Shown: piece after piece, positions 1-9,688 of the stretch
Layout: the number at the start of each line of letters is the position of its first letter
How positions within the stretch are numbered: the stretch's first letter is position 1
Assembly (NCBI RefSeq): GCF_014596915.1
Contig: NZ_JACVWU010000003.1
Location: forward strand, 310,001 to 374,000
Length of the DNA: 64,000 bases
Direction: 5' to 3'
From: Streptomyces sp. TRM68416
GTDB taxonomy: Bacteria > Actinomycetota > Actinomycetes > Streptomycetales > Streptomycetaceae
The notes under the pieces: model-generated
What the model was told of the DNA's origin: nothing
The model's input: only the letters and a program-made list of their open reading frames with translations
Databases searched by the model: none
Position numbers and translations under genes: made by a program

Positions 1-1265
1 GTGGTCTGGACGCGGTTGAACGCCTCGGCGAGGTCGCCGATCTCGTCGCGCGCGGTGACCGGCATCTCGCGCAGCCGCGGCGGCCCGTCGTCCTCGGCGT
101 CGTCGTCGGCCACCCGGGCCAGCTCGCGGTCGGCCACGTCGGCGACCTCCCGGGCCGCACCGGTCAGTGCCTGCACCGGCCCCACCACCGACCGGCGGAC
201 CGCCACCGAGAGGGCGAGCCAGAGGGCGAAGCCGAGCAGGGCGAGACCGAGCAGCAGCCCCGCGCGCCAGGCGGCCTCGCTGGAGGCCTCGTCGGCGCGG
301 TCGGCGATCTGGTCGATCAGGGAGGCGGTGATGCCGAGCCGGATCTCCGCCTGTTCCCGGTAGGCGGGGTACGACTTCAGGGCCGCCGCGAAGGCCTCCC
401 TGATCTCGGCGGGGGAGTCGGCCTGGAGCGAACTGGGGTCGATCTGCAGCTCGGCGTACTGCCGACCGATGACGGCCTGCGGGGCACTGTGCTCGATGCC
501 GCGCAGTTGCTCGGCCTGCTCGGGGGTGGCGAACCGGGCGAAGCGGTCGGCCTGGTAGGTGTACACCTCGTAGGAGCCGACCGCGCCGATGAACTCGATC
601 AGGGCGTTGGAGTCGCCGGTGGCCGCGGAGAACACGCCGGTCTCGAAGGCGCTGTGGGCGGCGTCGGCACGCAGCAGCGAGTCCAGCAGGTTGCCGGTGA
701 AGGTGGCCGCGAGGGCCGCGTTGCGGTCGAGGCCCAGGCCGTCGATGACGCCCTTGGCGGCGCTCGCGTACGCGGGGTCGATGTTGTCGGCGGGGAGGTA
801 GCCCTGCTCGATGGTGTCCCGCAGGCTGCCGAGGGCGCCGATCTCCTTCAGGGCCTGCGCCTCGGTGGCCGGCAGCCGGTCGCCGAAGGTCTCGCGGACC
901 TTCATGACCTGGGCGTCCACCGCGGACTGCGCCTTGTCGTAGGCGGCGGTGGAGGGCCGGGCGTCGCCCTGGGCCGCCTCGTGGCGCACGGAGAGCAGGA
1001 TGGCCTGCTGGTGCTCGGCCTCCACCCGGTCCACCAGCGTGGCGACTTCGGAGCTGGCCCGGACCAGCCGGGCCGCGTCCGCCGCGGAGGAGGACTGGCC
1101 GAGCTGGTCGGTGATGAGGTACGCGAGCAGCACGGCGACCACCGTGAGCGGAACGCCGACCAGGACGTTCAGCTTGCGCCTGAACGGCCACCGGTCGGTG
1201 AACCGACGTATGCCAGGAGGGGCGTCGTGTGTCGCGGTGGACGCGTCCACCTCTTTCGTGGACAC
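1..1265 (-). CDS. Nitrate/nitrite-sensing-domain sensor histidine kinase, N-terminal part (runs off the left edge)
   Basis: The reading frame starts at a GTG at 1265, six bases behind a GAGGAGG ribosome site, and stays open to base 1. About 421 residues are visible. They show a cytoplasmic N-terminus, a membrane helix near residues 30-52, a long helical extracellular region of the NIT (nitrate/nitrite sensing) type, a second helix near 330-355, and the start of a HAMP segment. The kinase core would lie outside the window. In Streptomyces this architecture is typical of CvnA, the first protein of a conservon, which is followed by roadblock, DUF742 and GTPase genes. That is inference, because the downstream genes are not visible. 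The ligand is unknown despite the domain name. Confidence 0.85.
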   Translation of the reverse strand, partial: MSTKEVDASTATHDAPPGIRRFTDRWPFRRKLNVLVGVPLTVVAVLLAYLITDQLGQSSSAADAARLVRASSEVATLVDRVEAEHQQAILLSVRHEAAQGDARPSTAAYDKAQSAVDAQVMKVRETFGDRLPATEAQALKEIGALGSLRDTIEQGYLPADNIDPAYASAAKGVIDGLGLDRNAALAATFTGNLLDSLLRADAAHSAFETGVFSAATGDSNALIEFIGAVGSYEVYTYQADRFARFATPEQAEQLRGIEHSAPQAVIGRQYAELQIDPSSLQADSPAEIREAFAAALKSYPAYREQAEIRLGITASLIDQIADRADEASSEAAWRAGLLLGLALLGFALWLALSVAVRRSVVGPVQALTGAAREVADVADRELARVADDDAEDDGPPRLREMPVTARDEIGDLAEAFNRVQT

Positions 1266-1477
1266 CTTTCCTCCTCGGGGGATCGGACACCTGGTGTCAA
1301 CTGCGGGGAGACTATCGCCTCTTCAGGCGAATCCGTTCACTCGCGATCACAACCGATTACTCATTGAGTCCAATCAGTGACCAGGATTCGCTTGACTGAT
1401 CAAGAACTCGCTGGATTGGATCAGTTCGAGAACTGGAGAACTTCCCTCCCCCAACCTCTGAGTCCGGAACGGGAATC
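1266..1477. promoter_or_regulatory. AT-richer divergent promoter region of the sensor kinase and osmolyte-binding genes
   Basis: The stretch from about 1320 to 1440 is clearly richer in A/T than its surroundings. A TTGACT at 1392-1397 is followed 17 bases later by ATTGGA, a possible promoter for the rightward gene. An inverted repeat CTGATC (1396-1401) / GATCAG (1419-1424) overlaps it. GAACTC and GAGAACT motifs also recur. No regulator is identified. Confidence 0.4.
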
Positions 1478-2413
1478 GTGACTTCTACCGCCTCACGCAG
1501 CAGGTCCCTCGTCGTGCTCGCCGCCACCGCGGCCCTGCTCGCGGGATGTGGCTCCTCCGACGACACGTCCGACAACCCGCTGGCGGAGGACAAGGCGAGC
1601 GGCGACACCGTCGTCGTCGGCTCCAACAACTTCGCCGAGTCCATCCTGCTCGCCGACATCTACGGCGAGGCCCTGAAGGCCAAGGGCATCAAGGTCAGCT
1701 ACAAGCCCAACATCGGCAGCCGCGAGACCACCTACGGCCTGCTGAAGAACGGCACCATCACGGTCCTGCCCGAGTACAACGGCTCGCTGCTGGCCTACCT
1801 GGACCCGAAGGCCCCGCAGAAGTCGGCCGACGCGGTGAACGCCGCGGCGAAGTCCAAGCTGGACTCCAAGCTGACGCTGCTGGAGTCCTCGCCTGCCGAG
1901 GACAAGGACTCCGTGAGCATCAACGCGGAGACCGCGAAGAAGTACAACCTCACCTCCGAGTCCACGCTCGCCGACCTCAAGGACATCGCCCCCGAGCTGG
2001 TCATCGGCGGCTCGCCGGAGTTCCAGACCCGGCAGCAGGGCCTGGTGGGCCTGAAGGACGTCTACGGGCTCGAGTTCAAGTCCTTCAAGGCGCTCGACGC
2101 GGGTGGTCCGCTGACCACGGCGGCGCTGGCGAAGAACACCGTGCAGGCCGCGGACATCTTCACCACGGACCCGAACATCACCAAGGAGAAGTTCGTCGTC
2201 CTCAAGGACCCGGAGAACCTCTTCGGCTACGCGAACGTGACCCCGCTCGTCTACAAGTCGGGCCTGTCCAAGGAAGGCGTCGACGCGCTCAACGCCGTCT
2301 CCGCCAAGCTCGACACCGAGACCCTGCTGGAGCTGGACTCCCAGGTGCAGCTGGAGAACAAGGACCCGCTCGACGTGGCCAAGGCCTGGCTGAAGTCGGT
2401 CGGCCTGAGCTGA
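1478..2413 (+). CDS. Glycine betaine/choline-type ABC transporter substrate-binding lipoprotein (OsmF/OpuBC family), orphan
   Basis: The 311-residue protein begins at a GTG at 1478. It has a short basic N-terminus, a hydrophobic stretch and a lipobox LLAGC at residues 20-24, so it should be an extracytoplasmic lipoprotein. The mature part carries the family's opening VVVGSNNFAES and the type II periplasmic-binding fold typical of quaternary-amine (QAT) solute receptors. Such proteins deliver betaine, choline or carnitine to a permease and ATPase. No such partner gene lies beside it, because it is flanked by a sensor kinase and a strong terminator. It therefore either serves a transporter encoded elsewhere or acts as a sensor. 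The ligand is inferred from the family. Confidence 0.88.
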   Translation: MTSTASRSRSLVVLAATAALLAGCGSSDDTSDNPLAEDKASGDTVVVGSNNFAESILLADIYGEALKAKGIKVSYKPNIGSRETTYGLLKNGTITVLPEYNGSLLAYLDPKAPQKSADAVNAAAKSKLDSKLTLLESSPAEDKDSVSINAETAKKYNLTSESTLADLKDIAPELVIGGSPEFQTRQQGLVGLKDVYGLEFKSFKALDAGGPLTTAALAKNTVQAADIFTTDPNITKEKFVVLKDPENLFGYANVTPLVYKSGLSKEGVDALNAVSAKLDTETLLELDSQVQLENKDPLDVAKAWLKSVGLS

Positions 2414-2424
2414 TCGCCGACGGG

Positions 2425-2475
2425 GCGGGCAGGCCTTCAGGGACGCGCCACGCGCGCACCTGAAGGCCTGCCCGC
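2425..2475. terminator. Strong terminator after the osmolyte-binding gene
   Basis: A perfect 16-bp stem (2425-2440 with 2460-2475) encloses a 19-base loop, 11 bases after the stop codon. It lacks a T-tract, as is usual in Streptomyces. It may also serve the leftward gene ending at 2640. Confidence 0.75.
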
Positions 2476-2639
2476 CTCCGCTCTCCGACCGCTCCGACGT
2501 GTCGTCGTTCCCGATGTGTCGTCGTTCGTCCGCGGACTCGTCGTGGCCGGTCGCGCGGTTGCCCGCGCCCCTTGGGGGCGCGCTGCCGAACCGCAGTTGA
2601 ATGTGCCCGGCCCGCTCGGGGCCGGAGGAGGAGCCCGGT

Positions 2640-3068
2640 TCAGGCGGGCTCCTCCTCCGGTGGTGCGAAGAGAGGTGTTGCGGTCCGGGCCTCTCTCCTG
2701 CGCTGCCGTCGGCCGCGGCGTGGCTCCTGGTCGGGGAGCCAGCCGAAGGCGAGGCAGCTGCCGATGACGCCGAGCAGCAGGCCCAGGAGGAAGCCGCCCA
2801 GGTTCGAGGTGAGCCAGGTGCCCAGGGAGAGCAGCACCCCGGTGATCGAGTAGAAGAGCCGCTGCGCGGGGTTGAAGAGGATCAGCAGCCCCAGCAGCAG
2901 CATCAGGGCCGGCAGGAGATAGCCGGCCAGGCCCTGCATGCCGATGTGCAGGACGACCTTCAGCGACGCCTTCTCGGTGAACAGGATCTCCGCTCCGCCG
3001 AGGGCGAGCAGCAGCCCGCCCCAGAACGGCCGTTCGTGCCGCCAGCGGCGGAAGGACTGCCGAAGCAT
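2640..3068 (-). CDS. DUF6114 family small membrane protein
   Basis: This 142-residue protein starts at an ATG at 3068. That ATG shares one base with the stop codon of the upstream DUF6230 gene (TGATG), so the pair is translationally coupled. Four hydrophobic helices span roughly residues 15-110. A charged tail of arginines and then glutamates and prolines ends at PPEEEPA. The DUF6230-DUF6114 pairing recurs in Streptomyces, but no function is established to my knowledge. It may anchor or escort its secreted partner; that is inference from the coupling. Confidence 0.8.
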   Translation of the reverse strand: MLRQSFRRWRHERPFWGGLLLALGGAEILFTEKASLKVVLHIGMQGLAGYLLPALMLLLGLLILFNPAQRLFYSITGVLLSLGTWLTSNLGGFLLGLLLGVIGSCLAFGWLPDQEPRRGRRQRRREARTATPLFAPPEEEPA

Positions 3069-3691
3069 CAGCAACCCGATTCGCTGAAGCGGAGTTTGAG
3101 GCCGGGCAGCTTGAACACCCCCGCCGTGGTGGCGTAGTTGGTCTGCCGCAGGTTGGCGATGTGCACGGTGTCGGCCTGCTGGCTGAACACGCCCTTCGGC
3201 CCCTGCACCCCGCCCTTGGTGAGGGTGCTCGCGTCGTTGCCGATCTCGATGTTGTCGAAGGCGGCGTCGCCCGACAGCTCGGTGGAGTCGGTGGTCAGGT
3301 CGGTCGCGGTCACCTTCTGCGCCCCGCTGCCCGCGGTGATGAGCAGGTTGGTGCCGCCGAGGTCGACGCTCTGGCACAGCTTGGTGAGGGTCGCGTTCTT
3401 GATGACGGAGGTGACGACCAGGACCTGGCCTCCGGTGTCGCCCTCGTTGGGACTGCCGGGTGCCATGTTGTCCAGGGCGCCGAACTGCTCGAAGCCGGTG
3501 CCGCGCAGCTCGGTGGCGGTGACCGTGAACGGCATGCCGGAGATGGCGAACTGCACCCCGAGCGCGCCCTCGGCGGTGAGCACGGCGAGCCCGGCGGCGG
3601 CCAGGGCGGCGGGCACCGCCATCACGGCGGCCCGGCGCGCACGGACCCGGCCGCGTCTTTCGGGGGTTTGGGTGCTGGAATCGCTTGCCAT
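3068..3691 (-). CDS. DUF6230 family exported protein
   Basis: The protein has 207 residues from the ATG at 3691, preceded by GGGAG. An arginine-rich N-terminus (RGRVRARRAAVMAV) leads into one hydrophobic segment at about residues 22-45. The remainder is polar and beta-rich (GVQFAISGMPFTVTATEL...), consistent with one export or anchoring segment and an extracellular domain. Two cysteines are visible, one near residue 106 and one at the C-terminus. Relatives are sometimes labelled cholesterol esterase in older annotations, but no catalytic serine hydrolase motif is seen, so I do not adopt that. It forms an operon with the DUF6114 membrane protein. Confidence 0.8.
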   Translation of the reverse strand: MASDSSTQTPERRGRVRARRAAVMAVPAALAAAGLAVLTAEGALGVQFAISGMPFTVTATELRGTGFEQFGALDNMAPGSPNEGDTGGQVLVVTSVIKNATLTKLCQSVDLGGTNLLITAGSGAQKVTATDLTTDSTELSGDAAFDNIEIGNDASTLTKGGVQGPKGVFSQQADTVHIANLRQTNYATTAGVFKLPGLKLRFSESGC

Positions 3692-4795
<1,104 letters not shown>

Positions 4796-4813
4796 GTGCC
4801 GTAGACGGCCGGT

Positions 4814-5785
4814 TCACCGCCGTCGCAGTCGCAGCGCGAGGGCGGCGCCCCCGGTGAGCGTCAGCACCGTGGCGGCGCCGCCCGCCAGCAGCGGGGCCGA
4901 CGGGCCCCGGTCGGCCGTCGACGCCACCGGGGTGCTGTCCGGCGCCGGTGCGTCGCGCTGCGGTGACGGCGTGCCGCTCGGCGGGGCCGGGGTGCTGTCG
5001 CCCTGCCGGGTCGGCGCGCTGTCGTCCCGCCGGGTCGGCGCGCTGCTGCGAGGCGCCGGCGTGCCGGCACTCGCGGTCGGTGCGTCGCTCGCCTGCCTCG
5101 GCGCCCCGCCGTTGCGCTCCGCCGTCCCGCTCTCACGTGCCGGGAACACCACGTCGGAGCACGAGTAATAGGTGTCCGGCGTGCTGCTGTTCTGCCAGAC
5201 CGTGTACAGCACATGCCGTCCCGTCCGGTCGGACGGCAGCGTCGCCGCGATCCGGTACGCGCCGTCCGTCAGCGCCGGGTCCCGTACCTCCGCGAACGGC
5301 CGCTCCGGCAGATCGGACCAGGTCAGCGGCCGGTCCGGGGAATAGCCGGGCTTGGTGAGGTAGAGCCGGAACGTCCCGGTGTGCGGGATCGTCGAGGCGT
5401 ACGTCATCGTCAGCGCCGCACCCGGCCGCAGGCGCGTCGACGGCCAGTCGGCGCGGGCCAGGTCCAGGCCCCGGTAGGCGGGCAGACCGCCGCTGCACAG
5501 CTCGCCGTCGGGGACGATCTGTCGGTCCCGACCGTTTACGTTCGCGATGCGCAGGTTGTCCCAGGCGGTGAACGGGGCGCCGTTCGCGGCGACGGCCGCC
5601 CGGCACGCCGCCGACCCGGCGGCGCTCCCGCCCTCGGGGGAGCAAGCGCGTACCCGGCTGACCGGATCCGTCGGCGCGCCGTGCGCGACGGCCGGTGACG
5701 CCGCCCACGCGGCGAGCAGCAAGGGGGCCGCCACGACCGCGGCGCGACACGCGCGCGTGCGGTTGCTCGGGGACGTCTGAGGCAT
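4814..5785 (-). CDS. Lytic polysaccharide monooxygenase (AA10-like, chitin/cellulose active) with C-terminal membrane anchor
   Basis: The protein has 323 residues from the ATG at 5785, preceded by GGAGGAGA. The signal peptide ends ASPAVA, so His35 (HGAPTDPVSR) becomes the N-terminal copper ligand. A second histidine lies at 135 (IPHTGTF) and an axial Phe at 214 (DVVF). Together these form the histidine brace that lets this family cleave crystalline polysaccharide oxidatively. After the catalytic domain comes a Pro/Thr/Ser-rich linker of about 75 residues. A hydrophobic helix and a terminal RLRRR follow, so the enzyme is probably tethered to the membrane rather than released. Chitin or cellulose as substrate is family inference. 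Confidence 0.85.
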   Translation of the reverse strand: MPQTSPSNRTRACRAAVVAAPLLLAAWAASPAVAHGAPTDPVSRVRACSPEGGSAAGSAACRAAVAANGAPFTAWDNLRIANVNGRDRQIVPDGELCSGGLPAYRGLDLARADWPSTRLRPGAALTMTYASTIPHTGTFRLYLTKPGYSPDRPLTWSDLPERPFAEVRDPALTDGAYRIAATLPSDRTGRHVLYTVWQNSSTPDTYYSCSDVVFPARESGTAERNGGAPRQASDAPTASAGTPAPRSSAPTRRDDSAPTRQGDSTPAPPSGTPSPQRDAPAPDSTPVASTADRGPSAPLLAGGAATVLTLTGGAALALRLRRR

Positions 5786-6138
5786 GCGGGGTGTCTCCTC
5801 CGCCGGTACGGAAACGGTCTGCTCCCCAGGAGTACGAGCCACGACCCCGGTGCGTTCACCATCCGGTAACTCGCGCAAAACCGGGCAGAGACGGTCAACT
5901 GTGTGACGTAGAGGGTTGGTTTCCGGCCTGATCGAGGGTTTCCCCTGTATCCGGATGACCTTCCCTTTGCCTATCGTTCGAGCACAGCCGACCCACCGGT
6001 AACCCCGAACGGGTCGTCCCCCACCGCCTGGCCGGGCCATCGCACACCGCTTTTCGGTTCACCCCCCTCCGCTTCGAGGACGAAGCGCATCGACCGCCGC
6101 TCCGCGCTGCCCGGAGCACGGCCACGAAAGGCAAGCCC
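5786..6138. other. Divergent intergenic region between the LPMO and subtilase genes
   Basis: These 353 bases contain no supported gene. Promoters for both flanking genes must lie here, but no strong -35/-10 pair or long palindrome stands out. Confidence 0.5.
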
Positions 6139-7956
6139 TTGCGTACCTCTCCCTCCGTGCGACGGAAGCTGATATCCGCCGCCGCGGTCTCCGCCGCACT
6201 GTTCACGGCCGCGACCGCCGGCGTCGCCGTCGCCCAGGAGTCCGCCGCTCCCCAGGAAGCCGCCCCCGCCGCGACCGCCGTCGAGGCCGCCCCCGGCGCC
6301 GTCGCCGAGCGACTCATCGTGGGCTACAAGTCCGGTGCCGCCGAGGCGAAGTCGAACAAGGCCGCCTCCGCCGACGCCGAGGCCAAGGGCAAGGAGGTCG
6401 GCGAGAGCCTCGGCTTCCAGCGCCGCCTCGGCACCGGTGCCGCCCTCGTCGACCTGGGCACCGACCTCACCCGGTCCGACGTCGCCGACGTCATCGCCGA
6501 GTACCAGGCCGACCCGCAGGTCGCCTACGTCGTACCGGACCGCCTGAACAAGCCGCTGGCGACCCCCAACGACACCGAGTACACCAAGCAGTGGGACCTG
6601 TTCGAGGCCACCGCGGGCATGAACGTGCCCGGCGCCTGGGACGTCACCAACGGCAGCGGGGTGACCGTCGCCGTCATCGACACCGGCTACGTCACCCACT
6701 CCGACCTCGGTGCCAACATCGTCGCGGGCTACGACTTCATCAGCGACACCGCGGTCTCCAACGACGGCAACGGCCGTGACAGCAACCCGGCCGACCCGGG
6801 CGACTGGACCGCCAGCCGCGAGTGCTCCAGCACCTCGGAGGCCACCACCTCCTCCTGGCACGGCACCCACGTCGCGGGCACGATCGCCGCGGTCACCAAC
6901 AACAACAAGGGTGTCGCGGGCGTCGCGTACGGCGCCAAGGTCTCCCCGCTGCGCGTCCTTGGCAAGTGCGGCGGCTACGACTCCGACATCATCGACGCCA
7001 TCACCTGGGCGTCCGGCGGAACCGTCTCCGGCGTCCCCGCCAACGCCAACGTCGCCAAGGTCATCAACATGAGCCTCGGCGGACCCGGTTCGTGCACCAC
7101 CGCCACCCAGAACGCGATCAACGCCGCCGTGAACCGCGGCACCACGGTCGTCGTCGCGGCGGGCAACTCCAACGCCAACGCGGCCAACTACTCGCCGGCC
7201 AGCTGCAACAACGTCATCTCGGTGGCCGCGACCAACCGTGCGGGCTCGCGCTCGAGCTACTCCAACTTCGGCTCGGTCGTCGACATCGCCGCGCCCGGCG
7301 GCGAGACCCGGAACAACCTCAGCGGCGGCATCCTGTCCACGCTGAACAGCGGCACCCAGGGCCCGGCCGGCGAGAACTACACCTTCTACCAGGGCACCAG
7401 CATGGCCGCCCCGCACATCGCGGGCCTGGCCGCGCTGATGAAGTCGGTGAACCCCGGGCTGACCCCGGCGCAGATCGAGTCCGCGATCAAGACCAACTCG
7501 CGTGCTCTGCCCGGTACTTGCTCGGGCGGCTGCGGTGCCGGTCTGGCGGACGCGGCCAAGACGGTGCAGGCGGTGAGCGGAGGCTCCGGCGGTACGGGCG
7601 GCTCCACGGGGGGCACCACCTTCACCAGCACCACGTCCGTGGCCATCCCGGACAACACCACGATCGAGTCCCCGATCACCGTCTCCGGCCGCAGCGGCAA
7701 CGCCTCCTCGGCCCTCCAGGTCGGCGTGGACATCACCCACACCTACCGCGGTGACCTGGTGATCGACCTGGTCGCGCCGGACGGTTCGACGTACCGCCTG
7801 AAGTCCGCCAGCTCCTCGGACTCCGCGGACAACGTGGTCGCCACCTACACGGTGAACGCCTCCAGCGAGGTCGCCAACGGCACCTGGAAGCTGCGCGTGC
7901 AGGACACGGCGACGCAGGACACGGGCAGGCTCAACAGCTGGAAGCTGACCTTCTGA
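6139..7956 (+). CDS. Secreted subtilisin-like serine protease (S8) with I9 propeptide and P-domain
   Basis: The chosen start is TTG at 6139, giving 605 residues. The signal peptide ends near AVAQ. An I9-type inhibitor propeptide (about 55-135, starting ERLIVGYKSG) must be removed for activity. The catalytic triad is clear: Asp about 181 (VIDTG), His about 241 (HGTHVAG) and Ser about 421 (GTSMAAPH). A Gly/Ser/Thr-rich linker leads to a C-terminal P/proprotein-convertase domain (about 495-605, ending LNSWKLTF). It is probably an extracellular nutrient protease. A potential cognate SSI-type inhibitor is encoded at 25855-26274, but no pairing is shown by the sequence. Confidence 0.92.
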   Translation: MRTSPSVRRKLISAAAVSAALFTAATAGVAVAQESAAPQEAAPAATAVEAAPGAVAERLIVGYKSGAAEAKSNKAASADAEAKGKEVGESLGFQRRLGTGAALVDLGTDLTRSDVADVIAEYQADPQVAYVVPDRLNKPLATPNDTEYTKQWDLFEATAGMNVPGAWDVTNGSGVTVAVIDTGYVTHSDLGANIVAGYDFISDTAVSNDGNGRDSNPADPGDWTASRECSSTSEATTSSWHGTHVAGTIAAVTNNNKGVAGVAYGAKVSPLRVLGKCGGYDSDIIDAITWASGGTVSGVPANANVAKVINMSLGGPGSCTTATQNAINAAVNRGTTVVVAAGNSNANAANYSPASCNNVISVAATNRAGSRSSYSNFGSVVDIAAPGGETRNNLSGGILSTLNSGTQGPAGENYTFYQGTSMAAPHIAGLAALMKSVNPGLTPAQIESAIKTNSRALPGTCSGGCGAGLADAAKTVQAVSGGSGGTGGSTGGTTFTSTTSVAIPDNTTIESPITVSGRSGNASSALQVGVDITHTYRGDLVIDLVAPDGSTYRLKSASSSDSADNVVATYTVNASSEVANGTWKLRVQDTATQDTGRLNSWKLTF

Positions 7957-7978
7957 GCCAGGCGCGTGCAACAAAGCG

Positions 7979-8019
7979 GGCGGGCCGGCCGGTGCGGATG
8001 GGGCATCGGCCGGCCCGCC
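7979..8019. terminator. Bidirectional terminator between subtilase and reductase genes
   Basis: A perfect 13-bp GC stem (7979-7991 with 8007-8019) and 15-base loop lie between two convergent genes. The stem ends two bases before the leftward gene's stop codon. Confidence 0.75.
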
Positions 8020-8020
8020 G

Positions 8021-8866
8021 TCATGCCCGGAACGCCGCCAGGTGGTCGCGCGCCCAGGTCCGGTAGTCCGACGCCGGCCGGCCCAGCAACTCGCCGACGG
8101 CGGGGTCCACTTGCGCCTTCGCCCCGGCCAGCCCGCGCGCGGCGCTCTCGGCGAGCGCCTCGGTGATCGGCCCCGGGTAGCGCTCGCGCAGTCGGCGCAG
8201 CGCCTCATCCGGGCTCAACTCGACATAGGTGAGCCGCCGTTGCAGCAGCTCACCGAGGATCTGCGTCTGCGTCACGGCACTGACGGCCGCCGGGCCGGTG
8301 AGCGCGTACGTCCGCCCGGCGTGGGCGTCGGGGTCCAGCAGGACCCGCGCCGCCACCTCGGCGATGTCCCGCGGATCGACGGTCGCGTTGGCCGCCGCCC
8401 CGCCCGATCCCCGTACGACGCCCTCCTCGCGCACGGATCGGGCCCAGCCGAGGGTGTTGGTCATGAAGGCGCGCGGCCGGAGCAGGGTCCACGCCGAGCC
8501 CGAGTCGCGCAGGAGCCGCTCGTTCTCCCGCTGCCAGGTCGTGATCAGGTCCGTCGCCCGCGGGTCGGTCACCGCGAGTGCCGACAGTTTCACCACGTGC
8601 GCCACACCCGCCGCCCGCGCCGACGCGAGGAAGTGCTCGTCGTGCGCCTGCGTCAGCGGGTCCGACGTCACCAGCAGAGCGGCCCGTACGCCGGCCAGGG
8701 CGGGACGCAGACTCGCCGGGTCGGCCAAGTCGGCGGCCACCACCTCGACTTCGGGACCGCCGAGCCGCTCCGGGCGGCGGGCCATCAGGCGCAGCGGCAC
8801 CCTGCCGCGCAGCCGTGCGGCGACCAGTCGGCCGACGGTGCCGGTCGCCCCCGTCAGCAGGATCAC
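8021..8866 (-). CDS. NmrA-like NAD(P)-binding reductase in the butyrolactone cassette
   Basis: The 281-residue protein starts at a GTG at 8866, whose last bases form the stop of the TetR gene upstream (GTGA overlap), so the two are co-translated. Residues 1-13 carry the Rossmann motif LLTGATGTVG. The fold continues as an atypical short-chain dehydrogenase of the NmrA/HSCARG type (AALLVTSD, LLRPRAFMTN). Catalysis cannot be proven. A reductase linked to a butyrolactone receptor and AfsA could reduce the butenolide intermediate or the 6-keto group of a signalling molecule. That role is inferred from position; the protein is not an obvious ScbB or ScbC. Confidence 0.8.
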   Translation of the reverse strand: MILLTGATGTVGRLVAARLRGRVPLRLMARRPERLGGPEVEVVAADLADPASLRPALAGVRAALLVTSDPLTQAHDEHFLASARAAGVAHVVKLSALAVTDPRATDLITTWQRENERLLRDSGSAWTLLRPRAFMTNTLGWARSVREEGVVRGSGGAAANATVDPRDIAEVAARVLLDPDAHAGRTYALTGPAAVSAVTQTQILGELLQRRLTYVELSPDEALRRLRERYPGPITEALAESAARGLAGAKAQVDPAVGELLGRPASDYRTWARDHLAAFRA

Positions 8867-9510
8867 CGCTCTGCCTCGGGCATCGAGGCGCGGACGCGGA
8901 CCCCGCGGTCGGGCCGGGCGTCCAGGCGCACGAGCAGACCCGGCACCGCGACACTGGGCAGCACGTGCGACCACAGCACGGAGATCCGGTGCGCCAGGTC
9001 CTCCCGGCCGGTCAGCGCCCGGGACATCAGCTGGATCCCGGCGAAGGCGCCGACCACCAGCTCCACCGTGTCCCGCGGCTCCACCGAGGGCAGCAACTCG
9101 CCCTGCTTCTGCGCCTCTTCCATCAGTCCGGTCAGATGCTCCGCCCACAGCCGGAACGGCCCCGAGTGATCGATCCCGGGCGGCGCGCACTGGTCCACGG
9201 TCAGCCGCACACTGCCCTGGAGCAGCGCGTTGTCCAGCAGGCGCTGCCCGAAGACGAAGGTGATGTCGACGATCTCCTGGAGCTTGCACGGATGCGGCGG
9301 CACCGCGCCGAGACCGAGCTGCTCGTCCAGCACCGCCTGGGCGAGGGATTCCTTGGACTGGAAATGGAAGTACAGGGCACCTTTGGTCACCGCGGCCCGC
9401 TCCAGCACCATCGCGATGGTGGTCGAGGTGTAGCCGTGCTCGTCGAAGACCGCCCCCGCGGCTTCCAGGATTGCCCTGCGCGTCCTGATGGCGCGCTCCT
9501 GCTTCGCCAT
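8863..9510 (-). CDS. TetR-family gamma-butyrolactone receptor-type repressor (ArpA/ScbR class)
   Basis: The protein has 215 residues from the ATG at 9510 behind GGAGGGG; the frame is open further upstream but lacks a ribosome site. The N-terminal helix-turn-helix (residues 5-55) has the signature AVTKGALYFHFQSKE found in butyrolactone receptors. The length and ligand-domain spacing (LRLTVDQ, FRLWAEHL) fit ArpA, ScbR and CprB. Such proteins repress promoters until a butyrolactone or butenolide binds. It is divergent to the afsA homologue, with an ARE-like site between them, and is followed by the overlapping reductase gene. It is distinct from the CprB-like protein at 10674. Confidence 0.88.
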   Translation of the reverse strand: MAKQERAIRTRRAILEAAGAVFDEHGYTSTTIAMVLERAAVTKGALYFHFQSKESLAQAVLDEQLGLGAVPPHPCKLQEIVDITFVFGQRLLDNALLQGSVRLTVDQCAPPGIDHSGPFRLWAEHLTGLMEEAQKQGELLPSVEPRDTVELVVGAFAGIQLMSRALTGREDLAHRISVLWSHVLPSVAVPGLLVRLDARPDRGVRVRASMPEAER

Positions 9511-9603
9511 AAGAGCCCCTCCGCTGCGCCGAGTCGACCGCATGGCCGGAACCGAGCCGGGCCGGTTCGGCGCCGATCCCCAGTCACCTGGGCCTCATTG
9601 AAA

Positions 9604-9621
9604 ACAAACCGGTCGGCTCGT
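9604..9621. promoter_or_regulatory. ARE-like operator between the TetR receptor and afsA homologue
   Basis: ACAAACCGGTCGGCTCGT is an imperfect palindrome, with 12 of 18 positions symmetric. It resembles the autoregulatory elements bound by butyrolactone receptors, whose half-site is about GGTCGGTTTG. It lies 94 bases from one start codon and 68 from the other, well placed to control both genes. Confidence 0.55.
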
Positions 9622-9688
9622 ACTCTAGCGCTCACCGCACGGGCACCTCACCGTCCGCACCGCTGTCGGGGGGACCCCAGGGAGGGAC

